From positions 1-64,000 of the forward strand of contig JAIXYK010000059.1 of NCBI GenBank assembly GCA_027490225.1: a DNA stretch of 64,000 nt. Reading direction: 5' to 3'. Position 1 is the first letter of the stretch. Each line of letters begins with the position of its first letter. The position numbers were made by a program, and so were the translations under genes. This document shows positions 51,313 through 61,130 of the stretch, in pieces. The notes beneath the pieces are model-generated. The model had not been told where the DNA came from, made no database searches, and saw only the letters and a list, made by a program, of their open reading frames with translations. Source of the stretch: Bacteroidota bacterium. GTDB lineage: Bacteria; Bacteroidota; Bacteroidia; M30B66.

Positions 51313-52590
51313 TTATGAGTTTTTGTCGTTATCGTCTTCGAAGAAGTTTTTTGTTTTGGCAAATAGTGCATCAAAAAAACCTCCTGGTTTAGGCTCTTTT
51401 TTATCTGTTTTGGGTAAGAATTCATTGCGTAATTTCTTACTATCGCTCAGTTCAAAACCTTTAATTACAAGTCCAACGGATGTAGCAAACATTGGTGAAG
51501 CAATTTCATCGGCTCCTTTAGCAAGGTGCTCGTTAGGATAACCAATGCGTGTATCCATTCCGGTCATGTATTCTATTAGTTGAGAAACATGTTTCAGTTT
51601 AGCGCCTCCACCAGTTACTACTATTCCGGCAATTAACCTCTTCTCATATCCAGAGTTTTTTATTTCGTAATAAATATGCTCTATGATATCTTCCATTCTC
51701 GCCTGAATGATATTTGCCAAATTCTTTAGACTGATTTCCTTCGGTTCTCTTCCCCTTAACCCAGGAATAGATACGATTTCATTGTCTTTGCTTTCGCTCG
51801 ATAATGCAGAACCAAACCTGATTTTTAGCATTTCTGCCTGGTCTTTTATTATCGAACAACCTTCTTTTATGTCTTCTGTAATAATGTCGCCACCAAGTGC
51901 AATTACAGCGGTATGTCTAATGATTCCTTCCTGAAAAATAGCAATATCTGTAGTTCCACCTCCAATATCAATTAATGCAACTCCTGCTTCTTTTTCTTCT
52001 TTGCTCAATACTGCTTCTGCAGATGCTAATGGTTCAAGAATTAAATCGGAAGCTTCCAAATTGGCGCGTGTAACGCATTTGTAAATGTTTTTGGCAGCTG
52101 CAATTTGCCCTGTTATAATGTGGAAATTGGCTTCCATTCTAATACCACACATTCCAATCGGATCTTTTATACCTTTCTCATTATCAATAATGTATTCCTG
52201 TGGTAATGCATGAATAATTTCTTCTCCTGGCAACATTACCAATTTAAACATGTCCTGAGTCAACGCTTCAATGTCGAGTTGACTTATTTCATTGTCGTAA
52301 TTATTACGCATCAATACACCATGGTGTTGAATGCTTTTTATGTGCTGGCCTGCAATGCCAACATTTACAAACTTTATGTCAACACCAGATTTGTTTTCAG
52401 CCTCATCTACAGCTGCTCGAATACTTTGCACCGTTCGTTCTATGTTCGAAACAACTCCTCGTTTTACTCCGATAGAAGTTGATCTACCATAGCCTAATAT
52501 TTCTATTTTGCCGTGTTCATTCTTGCGCCCTACCATAGCTACAATCTTGGTAGTGCCAATGTCTAAACCTACAATGATTTCTGAGTCCAT
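51313..52590 (-). CDS. ftsA: Cell division protein FtsA
   Basis: The product is 425 residues, an actin-like ATPase that ties FtsZ to the membrane. The start IVGLDIGTTKIVAMVG holds the phosphate-1 loop, and VALIDIGGGTTDIAIF is phosphate 2 (about 205-220). The 1C domain lies between. The C-terminus ends in FFDALFAKTKNFFEDD, an amphipathic helix suited to membrane insertion, followed by a short acidic tail. It begins two bases after the ftsQ stop and precedes ftsZ in the normal order. Confidence 0.97.
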   Translation of the reverse strand: MDSEIIVGLDIGTTKIVAMVGRKNEHGKIEILGYGRSTSIGVKRGVVSNIERTVQSIRAAVDEAENKSGVDIKFVNVGIAGQHIKSIQHHGVLMRNNYDNEISQLDIEALTQDMFKLVMLPGEEIIHALPQEYIIDNEKGIKDPIGMCGIRMEANFHIITGQIAAAKNIYKCVTRANLEASDLILEPLASAEAVLSKEEKEAGVALIDIGGGTTDIAIFQEGIIRHTAVIALGGDIITEDIKEGCSIIKDQAEMLKIRFGSALSSESKDNEIVSIPGLRGREPKEISLKNLANIIQARMEDIIEHIYYEIKNSGYEKRLIAGIVVTGGGAKLKHVSQLIEYMTGMDTRIGYPNEHLAKGADEIASPMFATSVGLVIKGFELSDSKKLRNEFLPKTDKKEPKPGGFFDALFAKTKNFFEDDNDKNS

Positions 52591-52592
52591 CG

Positions 52593-53396
52593 TTAATTGT
52601 GTGTTGTTTTAGTACAAATGAGTTGATCGTGAAATTTTAGGTTAATCAATGCGTATTCTTTCCACCCCGATTGCGGCAAACCTTTCAAATAGAATAGTTT
52701 TAGCTTTCTGAGTTTCTCTTTTAAATTGGTTTTATCTCCAAACAAGATGGCATCAGCACCAAGTTTGGGTATCATTTCTATTTCCTTATCAGGCCTTACA
52801 AATAATTGCTCTGTTAACTCTAAGAGGAAACTATCTTTTGAAATTTCAGAAGCAATCTCATATAAATCATCTATAACCGCTTTTTTTGCTAATGAATCAT
52901 TTTTATTTACAGCAGCAATAGATGTATTCAATTTGTAATAAGGGTCAAAGATAAATCCGGTGGCTACAGGAACTCTTGCTGTGTAATCCATACTTTCAGG
53001 CATGAACTTTCCATTTACATCTAAATAATAGCTTTCTCCTGCTCCATCAATAACCCGTAAAAGAGGTGTTTTTTGTGTGATGTTTATATTTAATTCACCA
53101 TTGATATTGAAGAATACTACAACCGAATCAATATTCGGTTGCTCAGAAATAGCCTTTTCAACTTCCATCGTATTGATATCAACTAATGGAGTGTTTTCAA
53201 ATACAAATCCTTTGTTCTTTAGTATTTCTGAAGCATCTGCTTTGTTTATAAAATGTAGACTTGTATCACCAGCTATATTGATGTTCACTTTTTGACAAAG
53301 CACATGCTTCTTTTGGCTTTGAATAAAGCCAAGAAACACAATGATTAAAACCATTGAACCGAAGAAAACTATCATTTTAACAACTTTCTTTTTCAT
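52593..53396 (-). CDS. ftsQ: Cell division protein FtsQ
   Basis: The product is 267 residues: a short cytoplasmic N-terminus, one membrane helix (about 8-26), and a periplasmic part with a POTRA-like region (about 37-115, INIAGDTSLHFINKADASEIL) and the FtsQ beta domain. It recruits late divisome proteins through FtsB/FtsL. Sequence is divergent, as usual for FtsQ, but the place between murC and ftsA and the topology are decisive. Its start overlaps the murC stop by four bases. Confidence 0.93.
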   Translation of the reverse strand: MKKKVVKMIVFFGSMVLIIVFLGFIQSQKKHVLCQKVNINIAGDTSLHFINKADASEILKNKGFVFENTPLVDINTMEVEKAISEQPNIDSVVVFFNINGELNINITQKTPLLRVIDGAGESYYLDVNGKFMPESMDYTARVPVATGFIFDPYYKLNTSIAAVNKNDSLAKKAVIDDLYEIASEISKDSFLLELTEQLFVRPDKEIEMIPKLGADAILFGDKTNLKEKLRKLKLFYLKGLPQSGWKEYALINLKFHDQLICTKTTHN

Positions 53397-54784
53397 AACG
53401 TTTGAAGATTAGCGGTTAAAGAATCTTTAATTGGTCTTACAAATTGGTCAATATCTCCTGCGCCAAGTGTCAATAGAATTTCTGGTTGTTTCTCAAGTAT
53501 TGTTGACACCAGTTGTTCTTTGCTGCAAAGCATTTTGTTAGTGCTTTTAATTTTATCAAGTAGCGCAGATGATGTAACTCCTTCAATTGGAGTTTCTCTT
53601 GCAGGATAAATGTCTAGCAGAATTATCTCATCCAAAAGCGATAATGATGTTGCGAATTCATCATAAAAATCGCGTGTGCGGGAAAACAAATGCGGCTGAA
53701 ATACACCAGTAATTTTTTTGTCTGGATATAAAGATTTTACAGAATTGATGCATGCAGTTAATTCAGCAGGATGATGCGCATAGTCATCAATATAAATGCA
53801 CTTTTCACTTCTAACAATGTACTCGAATCTGCGTTTTACACCTTTAAAATTTGCGAGCGCCTTTCTTATTTCAGCATCTTCAACTCCATGGTAATGACAA
53901 ATTGCTGTTGCTGCCAATGCATTTTCTACATTGTGAAATCCACCAAGTCCTAACTGAAGGTTTTCAATGATATGTCCTTCAATATTTATAGAGAAATGAT
54001 AAATATCTCCCTCCAATTTACAATTTTGTAGTTGTATTTGGGCTGGTAACTTTGTGTTGTATTTTTTCGATTTCTCAATCCATTTGGCGTCCATATCAAT
54101 ATCAGCCTTTATAATTAAAAAGCCATTTGCATTGGTTTTTTCTGCGAACAAATTGAATGATTCAATTAAGTCTTCGCGTTTCCCATAAATATCTAAATGG
54201 TCAGCATCTGTTGAAGTTATGATTGAACTGTATGGACTTAATTGCAGAAATGAACGGTCATATTCATCAGCTTCAACTACTAACAAAGAAGATTTGCTTC
54301 CTGCCAAATAGTTACTGTTATAATTCACCGCAATACCTCCAAGAAAAGCAACTGGATTCATACCAGCTTCTTGCAATATATGCGCAATCATGGTTGAAGT
54401 TGTAGTCTTTCCATGAGTTCCTGCAACTGCAAGCGTTTTATGATTTGCTGATATTATTCCAAGAATTTGTGCCCTTTTGTAAAGTATTACGCCTTTTTCT
54501 TTTAGGTAATTAAATTGTTTATGGTCTTTAGGAATTGCTGGTGTATAAATCACCAGAACCTCTGATGCAGAAATATTACCTTTTAAAATTTCAGGTAAAG
54601 ATTCAATTGCATCTTCATAAGTTAAATACATTCCTTCAGCAACCAGCTCCTCGGTTAATGTAGTGCAGGTTTTATCATAACCTCCAGCTGAGATGCCTCT
54701 TTGCAGGAAATATCTTCCCAAAGCGCTCATTCCAATTCCTCCGGCACCTAGAAAATAGACATATTTCACGTTCTCCAGGTTCAT
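53393..54784 (-). CDS. murC: UDP-N-acetylmuramate-L-alanine ligase
   Basis: The product is 463 residues. It adds L-Ala to UDP-MurNAc with ATP, the first peptide step of peptidoglycan. The N-terminal Rossmann loop is GAGGIGMSALG (13-23), the ATP loop is GTHGKTT (122-128), and later EADEYDRSF and DDYAHHPAE are the family signatures. Length is normal. Four-base overlaps join it to murG upstream and ftsQ downstream, so it is made as part of a coupled series. Confidence 0.97.
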   Translation of the reverse strand: MNLENVKYVYFLGAGGIGMSALGRYFLQRGISAGGYDKTCTTLTEELVAEGMYLTYEDAIESLPEILKGNISASEVLVIYTPAIPKDHKQFNYLKEKGVILYKRAQILGIISANHKTLAVAGTHGKTTTSTMIAHILQEAGMNPVAFLGGIAVNYNSNYLAGSKSSLLVVEADEYDRSFLQLSPYSSIITSTDADHLDIYGKREDLIESFNLFAEKTNANGFLIIKADIDMDAKWIEKSKKYNTKLPAQIQLQNCKLEGDIYHFSINIEGHIIENLQLGLGGFHNVENALAATAICHYHGVEDAEIRKALANFKGVKRRFEYIVRSEKCIYIDDYAHHPAELTACINSVKSLYPDKKITGVFQPHLFSRTRDFYDEFATSLSLLDEIILLDIYPARETPIEGVTSSALLDKIKSTNKMLCSKEQLVSTILEKQPEILLTLGAGDIDQFVRPIKDSLTANLQTL

Positions 54785-55884
54785 CTTTTAGCTGGTATTA
54801 GTGAATAAATTTCATCTACAATTTTACTTGCAGCGTTTTCTCTTCCTAGTTTAGCACTGTTTTCGGTCATTGTTTTTTGCTGAGATTGGTCATTTACCAA
54901 ACTCAACATTTCATTTACCAAGACTTCCCTTGCTTTTTCATCTTTAATCATTATCGCCGCTCCTGCATTTACTAACGTTAATGCATTTTGGGTTTGATGA
55001 TCTTCTGCCGCAAATGGAAATGGAACCAAAATACTTGGCTTTTTTACTAAGCACAATTCAGAAACAGCAATTGCTCCAGCGCGACTCACTACCAAATCTG
55101 CTGCTGCATAAGCTAAATCCATTTCTTTTATAAAATCAAAAGCTTTAATAGCTGGTGTTTGCTGACTTTCGACAACATTTTTGGCTTTTTCAAAGAAGGG
55201 TTTTCCAGTTTGCCATAATAGTTGAATTCCAGCAGTTTTAACTTTTTCAAGGCCAGCAGCAATGCTTTCATTAATAGACAATGCTCCTAAACTTCCACCA
55301 ATAACAAGTACTGTGAATTTTTCTGGATTCAATGCAAAATGAATTTGCCCTTTTCCTCTTTTTCCATCTTGTTCTACAATTTCTTGTCGAACTGGATTAC
55401 CAGTAAGTTTTAACTTTTTGGCAGGAAAGAATTTCTCCATTCCTTCAAATGCGACACAAATGGTATTAACCCTTTTCCCAAGAAATTTATTTGTTACTCC
55501 TGCATGTGCATTTTGTTCCTGAATAAGGGTAGGAATATTTTTAGCAGTTGCAGCATAAAGTAAAGCTCCACTTGCATATCCACCTACACCAATAGCAACG
55601 TCCGGTTTAAAATCGGAGATTATTTTCATAGACGCCCTCAAAGCACCTATGAATTTAAATGGCACCAGCAAATTAGAAATGCTCAATGATCTTCTTATCC
55701 CAGAAATATTTAGCCCTATTATTTTATAGCCTGCTGCAGGAACTTTCTCCATCTCCATTTTTCCCTTGGCTCCAACAAAAAGTATTTCCGCATGTGGTTC
55801 TCTGCGTTTAATTTCGTTAGCAATGGCAACAGCAGGAAAAATATGCCCACCTGTTCCGCCTCCTGATATGATGAATTTACTCAT
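54781..55884 (-). CDS. murG: Lipid II synthase MurG (GlcNAc transferase)
   Basis: The product is 367 residues. It transfers N-acetylglucosamine from UDP-GlcNAc to lipid I on the inner face of the membrane, giving lipid II. The N-terminal loop GGGTGGHIFPA (8-18) and the second glycine-rich loop VIGGSLGALSIN are conserved, as is the C-terminal donor site phrase VSRAGAIAVSELC followed by PSILVPFPFAAEDHQTQNA. It overlaps ftsW by eight bases and murC by four. Confidence 0.97.
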   Translation of the reverse strand: MSKFIISGGGTGGHIFPAVAIANEIKRREPHAEILFVGAKGKMEMEKVPAAGYKIIGLNISGIRRSLSISNLLVPFKFIGALRASMKIISDFKPDVAIGVGGYASGALLYAATAKNIPTLIQEQNAHAGVTNKFLGKRVNTICVAFEGMEKFFPAKKLKLTGNPVRQEIVEQDGKRGKGQIHFALNPEKFTVLVIGGSLGALSINESIAAGLEKVKTAGIQLLWQTGKPFFEKAKNVVESQQTPAIKAFDFIKEMDLAYAAADLVVSRAGAIAVSELCLVKKPSILVPFPFAAEDHQTQNALTLVNAGAAIMIKDEKAREVLVNEMLSLVNDQSQQKTMTENSAKLGRENAASKIVDEIYSLIPAKR

Positions 55885-57037
55885 TTTCAGCTACCTCCTC
55901 TCCTTGTTCTTCCTTTACACAAAAACGACTAACACACAGAATTATTCCTATAGAAATACTAGTAAACCAAATTGAAGTTCCTCCCATGCTAATCAAAGGC
56001 AGTGCTTGGCCTGTTACCGGAAACAAATTCACAGCAACGGCCATATTTATAAATGCCTGAAAAACAAGCATTAAACTTATTCCAATGGCTAGAAATGTAG
56101 CAAAAGCCTGAGGGCTGTATCTAACCATTTTTATTACCCTGAAAAACAAAATCAAATACAAAAACATCAGAAATGTTGCTCCCAGAAAACCATACTCTTC
56201 AATTATAAATGCAAAGATGAAATCTGAATATGATTGAGGTAAAAAGTTTCTTTGTGAACTGTTTCCTGGGCCTTTACCAAATATTCCTCCATTGGCAATG
56301 GCTATTTTTGCTTGTTCAGATTGGTAATTCGATTCAGAATCACCGCTTCTGAAATTTTCTATTCGAGCTTTCCAAGTGCCAATTCTTCCGGGTAAATCAA
56401 AGTTGAGCGCAACAATGATAAACAGCACAAATCCTATTATGCCAATAGCCACAAGCATAAACAGGTGTTTTAGATTTACCCTTCCAATAAATAGGATGAT
56501 TAAACAGGTAACAAAAAGTATTGCTGCTGTAGAAAAATTTTCCGGCAAAATCAAAATACAAGTTAAACCTATAGGAATCATTAGTGGAATAAATGATTCT
56601 TTAAAATCTTTAATGTTATCTTGTTTTCTAGAAAGTAACCTCGCCAAATACATGATCAATGCAAGTTTTGCAAAATCTGATGTTTGGAAGGATACGTTTA
56701 TTAATGGCACTGTAATCCATCTGCTGGCATCATTTACTTTGCCACCAAGAAGAGTTATGGCAAGCAATGGAAAAGCTACCCAAATGGCAAGTTGACCAAT
56801 TCTTGAGAAGATTTTATAGTTAGCAAGGTGTGTGAAATACATTAAAAACAGACCAGTTACAACCAAACCTAAGTGTTTAATCATGTAATGTTCTGTATCG
56901 CCTCCTTGTTTTGAATATGCTAATGAGCCAGTTGCGCTGTATACGGCCAATACCGATATTACCGAAAGGATAATCACCACGATCCAAATGGTGCGGTCTC
57001 CTTTAGCGTAAATTTTCGGTATTTTCATGGTACTCAT
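55877..57037 (-). CDS. ftsW: Septal peptidoglycan polymerase FtsW (SEDS family)
   Basis: The product is 386 residues with about ten membrane helices. The SEDS marks are ITVPLINVSFQTSDFAK, IANGGIFGKGPGNSSQRNFL and, near the C-terminus, LPLISMGGTSIW. FtsW polymerises lipid II glycan chains at the septum with its partner FtsI. It lies between murD and murG in normal dcw order. The start could also be the ATG three codons downstream. Gap to murD is 14 bases. Confidence 0.96.
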   Translation of the reverse strand: MSTMKIPKIYAKGDRTIWIVVIILSVISVLAVYSATGSLAYSKQGGDTEHYMIKHLGLVVTGLFLMYFTHLANYKIFSRIGQLAIWVAFPLLAITLLGGKVNDASRWITVPLINVSFQTSDFAKLALIMYLARLLSRKQDNIKDFKESFIPLMIPIGLTCILILPENFSTAAILFVTCLIILFIGRVNLKHLFMLVAIGIIGFVLFIIVALNFDLPGRIGTWKARIENFRSGDSESNYQSEQAKIAIANGGIFGKGPGNSSQRNFLPQSYSDFIFAFIIEEYGFLGATFLMFLYLILFFRVIKMVRYSPQAFATFLAIGISLMLVFQAFINMAVAVNLFPVTGQALPLISMGGTSIWFTSISIGIILCVSRFCVKEEQGEEVAENE

Positions 57038-57051
57038 TGCAATACAGTATT

Positions 57052-58398
57052 TTAAAGTTCTCTTACAGCTTGTTTAAATTGACGACCTCTGTCTTCGTAG
57101 TTTTCAAATAAATCGAAGCTTGCGCAAGCAGGAGAAAGTAACACAGCATCTCCTTTTTTACCAATTAAATAAGCAGCTTTTACGGCTTCTTTAGCACTTT
57201 GTGTATCAACAATTTGATCAATGATTCCTTTAAAAGCATCATGTATTTTTTGATTGTCTTTACCCATGCACACGATGGCCTTAACTCTCTGTTTTACCAA
57301 ATCAGTGAGCATTTCATAATCATTTCCTTTATCAATACCGCCTACAATCCAAATGATAGGATTGTTTACGCTTTCAAGTGCATACCATGTTGAGTTTACA
57401 TTGGTAGCTTTTGAATCGTTAATAAACTCAATGCCGTGCACTTTGGCAACAAATTCGAGCCTGTGTTCAATATTCTCAAAATCCATTAAGCTTTCGCGGA
57501 CAATTTCTTTGCGGATATCCCACACTCTTGCAGCTATTCCAGCTGCCATTGAGTTGTACTGGTTGTGTTTGCCTTGTAAGGCGAGGTCGAAAATAGACAT
57601 AGTAAATGGATCGGGTTGTATGTTAAATTGTATAAGATTGTCTTTTATGTAAGCTCCATTTTGTATCTCATCATTAAGCGAGAAAGGCAGAACCTTAGGA
57701 GTGATATTTAAATTTTTTATATAATCGGCTGTAATTGAATCGTCTTGGCAGTAAATAAATACACCATTCTTATCCATGTTTTGTAAGACCCTGAACTTCG
57801 AAAACACATAGTTTTGTAATTCGTAGTCATATCTGTCCAAATGATCTGGTGTAATATTCAATAGAATGGCTACATCTGCTTTGAATTCATACATGCCATC
57901 TAATTGAAAACTACTCAGTTCCAAGATGAAATAATCGTAATTGAAATCAGCAACTTGTCTCGCAAAACTTGTCCCTACATTTCCTCCTAAACCAACATTC
58001 AAACCTGCTTTTTTGAATATATGATAGGTAAGTAGGGTAGTAGTGGTTTTTCCGTTAGTTCCTGTAATTACAATTAGCTTGGCTTTCGTGTAACGAGCTG
58101 CAAATTCTATTTCAGAAACTACTTTGATTCCTCTTTTGTGCGCTTCAACAATAATCGGAGCTTTGTCGGGTATTCCTGGACTTTTTACAATTAATTCGGC
58201 TTCAAGGATTTTTTCAGATGTATGCTTTTCTTCTTCAAACGGAATTGAAAATGATAGCAATTCGGTTTTGTATTTATCAGCAATTTTCCCTTTATCAGAA
58301 ACAAAAACCTCCCAACCTTGCTTAAGTGCAAGCACAGCTGTTCCAATACCGCTTTCGGCAGCACCAAGAATTGCTATTTTAGGAGTTTGTGTTTTCAT
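57052..58398 (-). CDS. murD: UDP-N-acetylmuramoylalanine-D-glutamate ligase
   Basis: The product is 448 residues from the chosen [20 protein letters not shown]. It adds D-Glu to UDP-MurNAc-L-Ala. The ATP loop is GTNGKTT at 113-119; later NDSKATNVNSTWYAL and LSPACASFDLFENYEDRG are MurD signatures. The frame is open to 58455, but the ATG at 58398 shares one base with the mraY stop (TAATG) and gives the proper family start, so it is used. Confidence 0.97.
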   Translation of the reverse strand: MKTQTPKIAILGAAESGIGTAVLALKQGWEVFVSDKGKIADKYKTELLSFSIPFEEEKHTSEKILEAELIVKSPGIPDKAPIIVEAHKRGIKVVSEIEFAARYTKAKLIVITGTNGKTTTTLLTYHIFKKAGLNVGLGGNVGTSFARQVADFNYDYFILELSSFQLDGMYEFKADVAILLNITPDHLDRYDYELQNYVFSKFRVLQNMDKNGVFIYCQDDSITADYIKNLNITPKVLPFSLNDEIQNGAYIKDNLIQFNIQPDPFTMSIFDLALQGKHNQYNSMAAGIAARVWDIRKEIVRESLMDFENIEHRLEFVAKVHGIEFINDSKATNVNSTWYALESVNNPIIWIVGGIDKGNDYEMLTDLVKQRVKAIVCMGKDNQKIHDAFKGIIDQIVDTQSAKEAVKAAYLIGKKGDAVLLSPACASFDLFENYEDRGRQFKQAVREL

Positions 58399-59666
58399 TA
58401 ACGTAGTTTCAAGGTTACAATGGTCAATACAGCTAGGGCTACGCCTACAATCCAAAAGCGGGAAACAATTTTTGCTTCGTGAAATCCAAGTTTTTGATAA
58501 TGGTGATGCAGCGGAGCCATTTTGAATATTCTGCGTCCTTCTCCAAAACGTTTTTTGGTAAATTTGAAGTAGCTCACTTGCAAAACCACACTTAAGTTTT
58601 CAACCAGGTAAATGCCACAGAAAATTGGAATAAGTAATTCTTTTCTTAGCGCTATTGCTACAACTGCAACGATTCCTCCCAATGCCAAAGAACCAGTGTC
58701 ACCCATAAATATTTGAGCCGGATAAGAATTGTACCATAAGAACCCAACACATGCACCAACAAAAGCGCTCATGTAAATTACTACCTCACCGGAATCGGGT
58801 ATGTACATTACATTCAGGTAATCTGCAAAAATTAAGTTACCAGATATGTAAGCAAATACAGATAAAACAAAACCAATAATAGCGGTAGTTCCGGCAGCCA
58901 AACCATCCAAACCATCAGTCATGTTTGCCCCATTAGAAACGGCAGTTATGATGAAGATTACAATAACTATGTAAATGAGCCAAGACCATTTTTCATAACC
59001 ATCACCCAAAAATGAAATCAATTTTGAATAATTGAATTCATGATTTTTTACAAATGGAATTGTTGTAATTGGAACTTTTACATCAACATATTTGGCATTC
59101 TCTGCCGCAATTATCTCGTCAGAAACATTTTCGGGAAGCGCGTTACTAAAAGTAGATTGCGATTTTATATCTGAACCTACAATCTCACGACGCATTGTTA
59201 CATCTGGATGATAAAACAAAGCTGCCCCAACCAAAATACCAACAGCAATCTGACCTACAATCTTGAACCTACCAGCTAGACCTTCTTTATTCTTCTTGAA
59301 GACTTTTATATAGTCATCTAAAAAACCAATTAGCCCTAACAATATTGTAGAAATTATAAGTATTACAATATAGATGTTGTGAAGTTTTGCAAATAGTAAT
59401 GTCGGAATTAGAATACAAGCAAGAATAATTAATCCACCCATTGTAGGAGTACCTTGTTTCGACATTTGTCCAGCCAAACCTAAGTCTCTGATGGTTTCTC
59501 CTACCTGTTGCACTTGTAGAAAGCGAATAATCTTCTTCCCGAAAATCAAAGAAATCCCCAAAGAAGTAATGAGCGCCATTGCAGCTCTAAAAGAGATAAA
59601 CTGGAAAACACCAGCTCCGGGAAAGTCCAGAAATTTATCGAGATATTGGAATAAGTAGTACAGCAT
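58398..59666 (-). CDS. mraY: Phospho-MurNAc-pentapeptide transferase MraY
   Basis: The product is 422 residues, about 60 longer than E. coli MraY. It loads phospho-MurNAc-pentapeptide onto undecaprenyl phosphate, making lipid I. Around ten membrane helices are visible. Catalytic Asp residues lie in [16 protein letters not shown] (D117, D118) and [12 protein letters not shown], with the C-terminal [12 protein letters not shown] histidine motif. An extra loop of about 60 residues (about 165-230), mostly polar, sits between two helices; this seems usual in Bacteroidota. One-base overlaps link it to murE (TGATG) and murD (TAATG). Confidence 0.97.
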   Translation of the reverse strand: MLYYLFQYLDKFLDFPGAGVFQFISFRAAMALITSLGISLIFGKKIIRFLQVQQVGETIRDLGLAGQMSKQGTPTMGGLIILACILIPTLLFAKLHNIYIVILIISTILLGLIGFLDDYIKVFKKNKEGLAGRFKIVGQIAVGILVGAALFYHPDVTMRREIVGSDIKSQSTFSNALPENVSDEIIAAENAKYVDVKVPITTIPFVKNHEFNYSKLISFLGDGYEKWSWLIYIVIVIFIITAVSNGANMTDGLDGLAAGTTAIIGFVLSVFAYISGNLIFADYLNVMYIPDSGEVVIYMSAFVGACVGFLWYNSYPAQIFMGDTGSLALGGIVAVVAIALRKELLIPIFCGIYLVENLSVVLQVSYFKFTKKRFGEGRRIFKMAPLHHHYQKLGFHEAKIVSRFWIVGVALAVLTIVTLKLR

Positions 59667-61129
59667 CAGTTATCCAAGTTTTTGAAGGTTTCTTTTAATT
59701 CTTCTAAATCATCAAAAGGGTTTTTTACTCCTTTTATTTCTTGATATTTCTCATGCCCTTTTCCAGCAATCAATATAATATCTCCGTTTTGAGCCAATGC
59801 AAATGCCGTTTTAATAGCTTCTCTGCGGTCAACTATAACCAAAGATTTTCTGCTCAATGAAGCGTCAATACCTTTTTTCATTTGGGCAATAATCTCATTA
59901 GGGTCTTCAGATCTAGGATTGTCTGAAGTTAAGATTACCTTATCGCTTAATTCTGCAGCAATTCTTGCCATTTCTGGTCTTTTTGCCGCATCTCTATCGC
60001 CACCACAACCAACCACAGTAATTACCTGCTCATTTCCTGTCCTTATTTCCTTAATTGTATTCAGTACATTCTTTAATGCATCGGGTGTATGGGCATAATC
60101 AACAATTCCTGTTACTTTGTTTGGAGATTGCAAATATTGAAACCTGCCTTCTACACTTCTTAAATCACTTAATGTTGTAAGAACACTTAATTTATCTTTA
60201 CCAAGTTCTACTGCTGTAGCGTATACTGCGAGTAGATTGTAAGCATTAAAATTCCCAATTAAATGTGTCCAAACTTCATTTTCGTTAATGCGTAAAAGCA
60301 TTCCACTCAATTGTTTCTCGAGAATTTTACAGCTATAATCAGCATTGGGGCTTAAGCCATAAGTTTTAACTTCCGATTTTGTGCCGCTAGCCATAACTGG
60401 CCCGTTTGTATCATCTCTATTTATTATGCAAAATGATTCTGAACCTAATTGGTTAAAAAACTGCTGTTTAGCATGCAAGTAATTTTCAAAAGTTATATGG
60501 TAATCTAAATGGTCGTGCGTAATGTTAGAAAATACACCACCTTTAAATGCTACTCCTGCAATTCTTTGTTGATCAACCGCATGTGAACTAACTTCCATAA
60601 AAGCATAAGTGCAATTAGACTTTACCATTTGTGCAAGCAACTTATGAAGCTGCACAGCATCTGGAGTTGTATGAGTTGAAGGAATTACATCCTTATTTAT
60701 TTGGTTTTTAACTGTTGATATGAGTCCACAGTTGTGACCCAAGCGAGTAAATAATTCAAACAATAATGTTGTAATAGTTGTCTTTCCATTTGTTCCTGTA
60801 ACACCTATCAATTTTAACTTTTCAGATGGATTTTCATAGAAGTTTCCTGCCATCACACCTAATGCAAAAGCGGAATCTTTCACTACAACGTAACATATTT
60901 TTTCTTCAGTAATTTGAGGAAGTTGCTCGCAAACAATTGCAATTGCTCCTTTCTCTACAGCTGTCTGTATAAAAGAATGTCCATCAGATAATGTTCCTTT
61001 AACTGCTACAAACAATCCGTTCTTTTCTACCTTTCTAGAATCTGCAGTTAAAGACATAATAGCAGTGTTAGTAGAACCAAGTAGTTCTACAGCACCAGCT
61101 TTATATAAAATATCTTTTAACAGTCTCAT
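59666..61129 (-). CDS. murE: UDP-MurNAc-tripeptide synthetase, meso-DAP type
   Basis: The product is 487 residues. It adds the third amino acid to the stem peptide. The ATP loop is GTNGKTT (112-118), and the DNPR motif at 403-406 is the mark of enzymes adding meso-diaminopimelate rather than lysine. [10 protein letters not shown] and DYAHTPDAL are further family signatures. The organism therefore most likely has DAP-type peptidoglycan. The stop shares its last base with the mraY start. Confidence 0.97.
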   Translation of the reverse strand: MRLLKDILYKAGAVELLGSTNTAIMSLTADSRKVEKNGLFVAVKGTLSDGHSFIQTAVEKGAIAIVCEQLPQITEEKICYVVVKDSAFALGVMAGNFYENPSEKLKLIGVTGTNGKTTITTLLFELFTRLGHNCGLISTVKNQINKDVIPSTHTTPDAVQLHKLLAQMVKSNCTYAFMEVSSHAVDQQRIAGVAFKGGVFSNITHDHLDYHITFENYLHAKQQFFNQLGSESFCIINRDDTNGPVMASGTKSEVKTYGLSPNADYSCKILEKQLSGMLLRINENEVWTHLIGNFNAYNLLAVYATAVELGKDKLSVLTTLSDLRSVEGRFQYLQSPNKVTGIVDYAHTPDALKNVLNTIKEIRTGNEQVITVVGCGGDRDAAKRPEMARIAAELSDKVILTSDNPRSEDPNEIIAQMKKGIDASLSRKSLVIVDRREAIKTAFALAQNGDIILIAGKGHEKYQEIKGVKNPFDDLEELKETFKNLDN

Positions 61130-61130
61130 A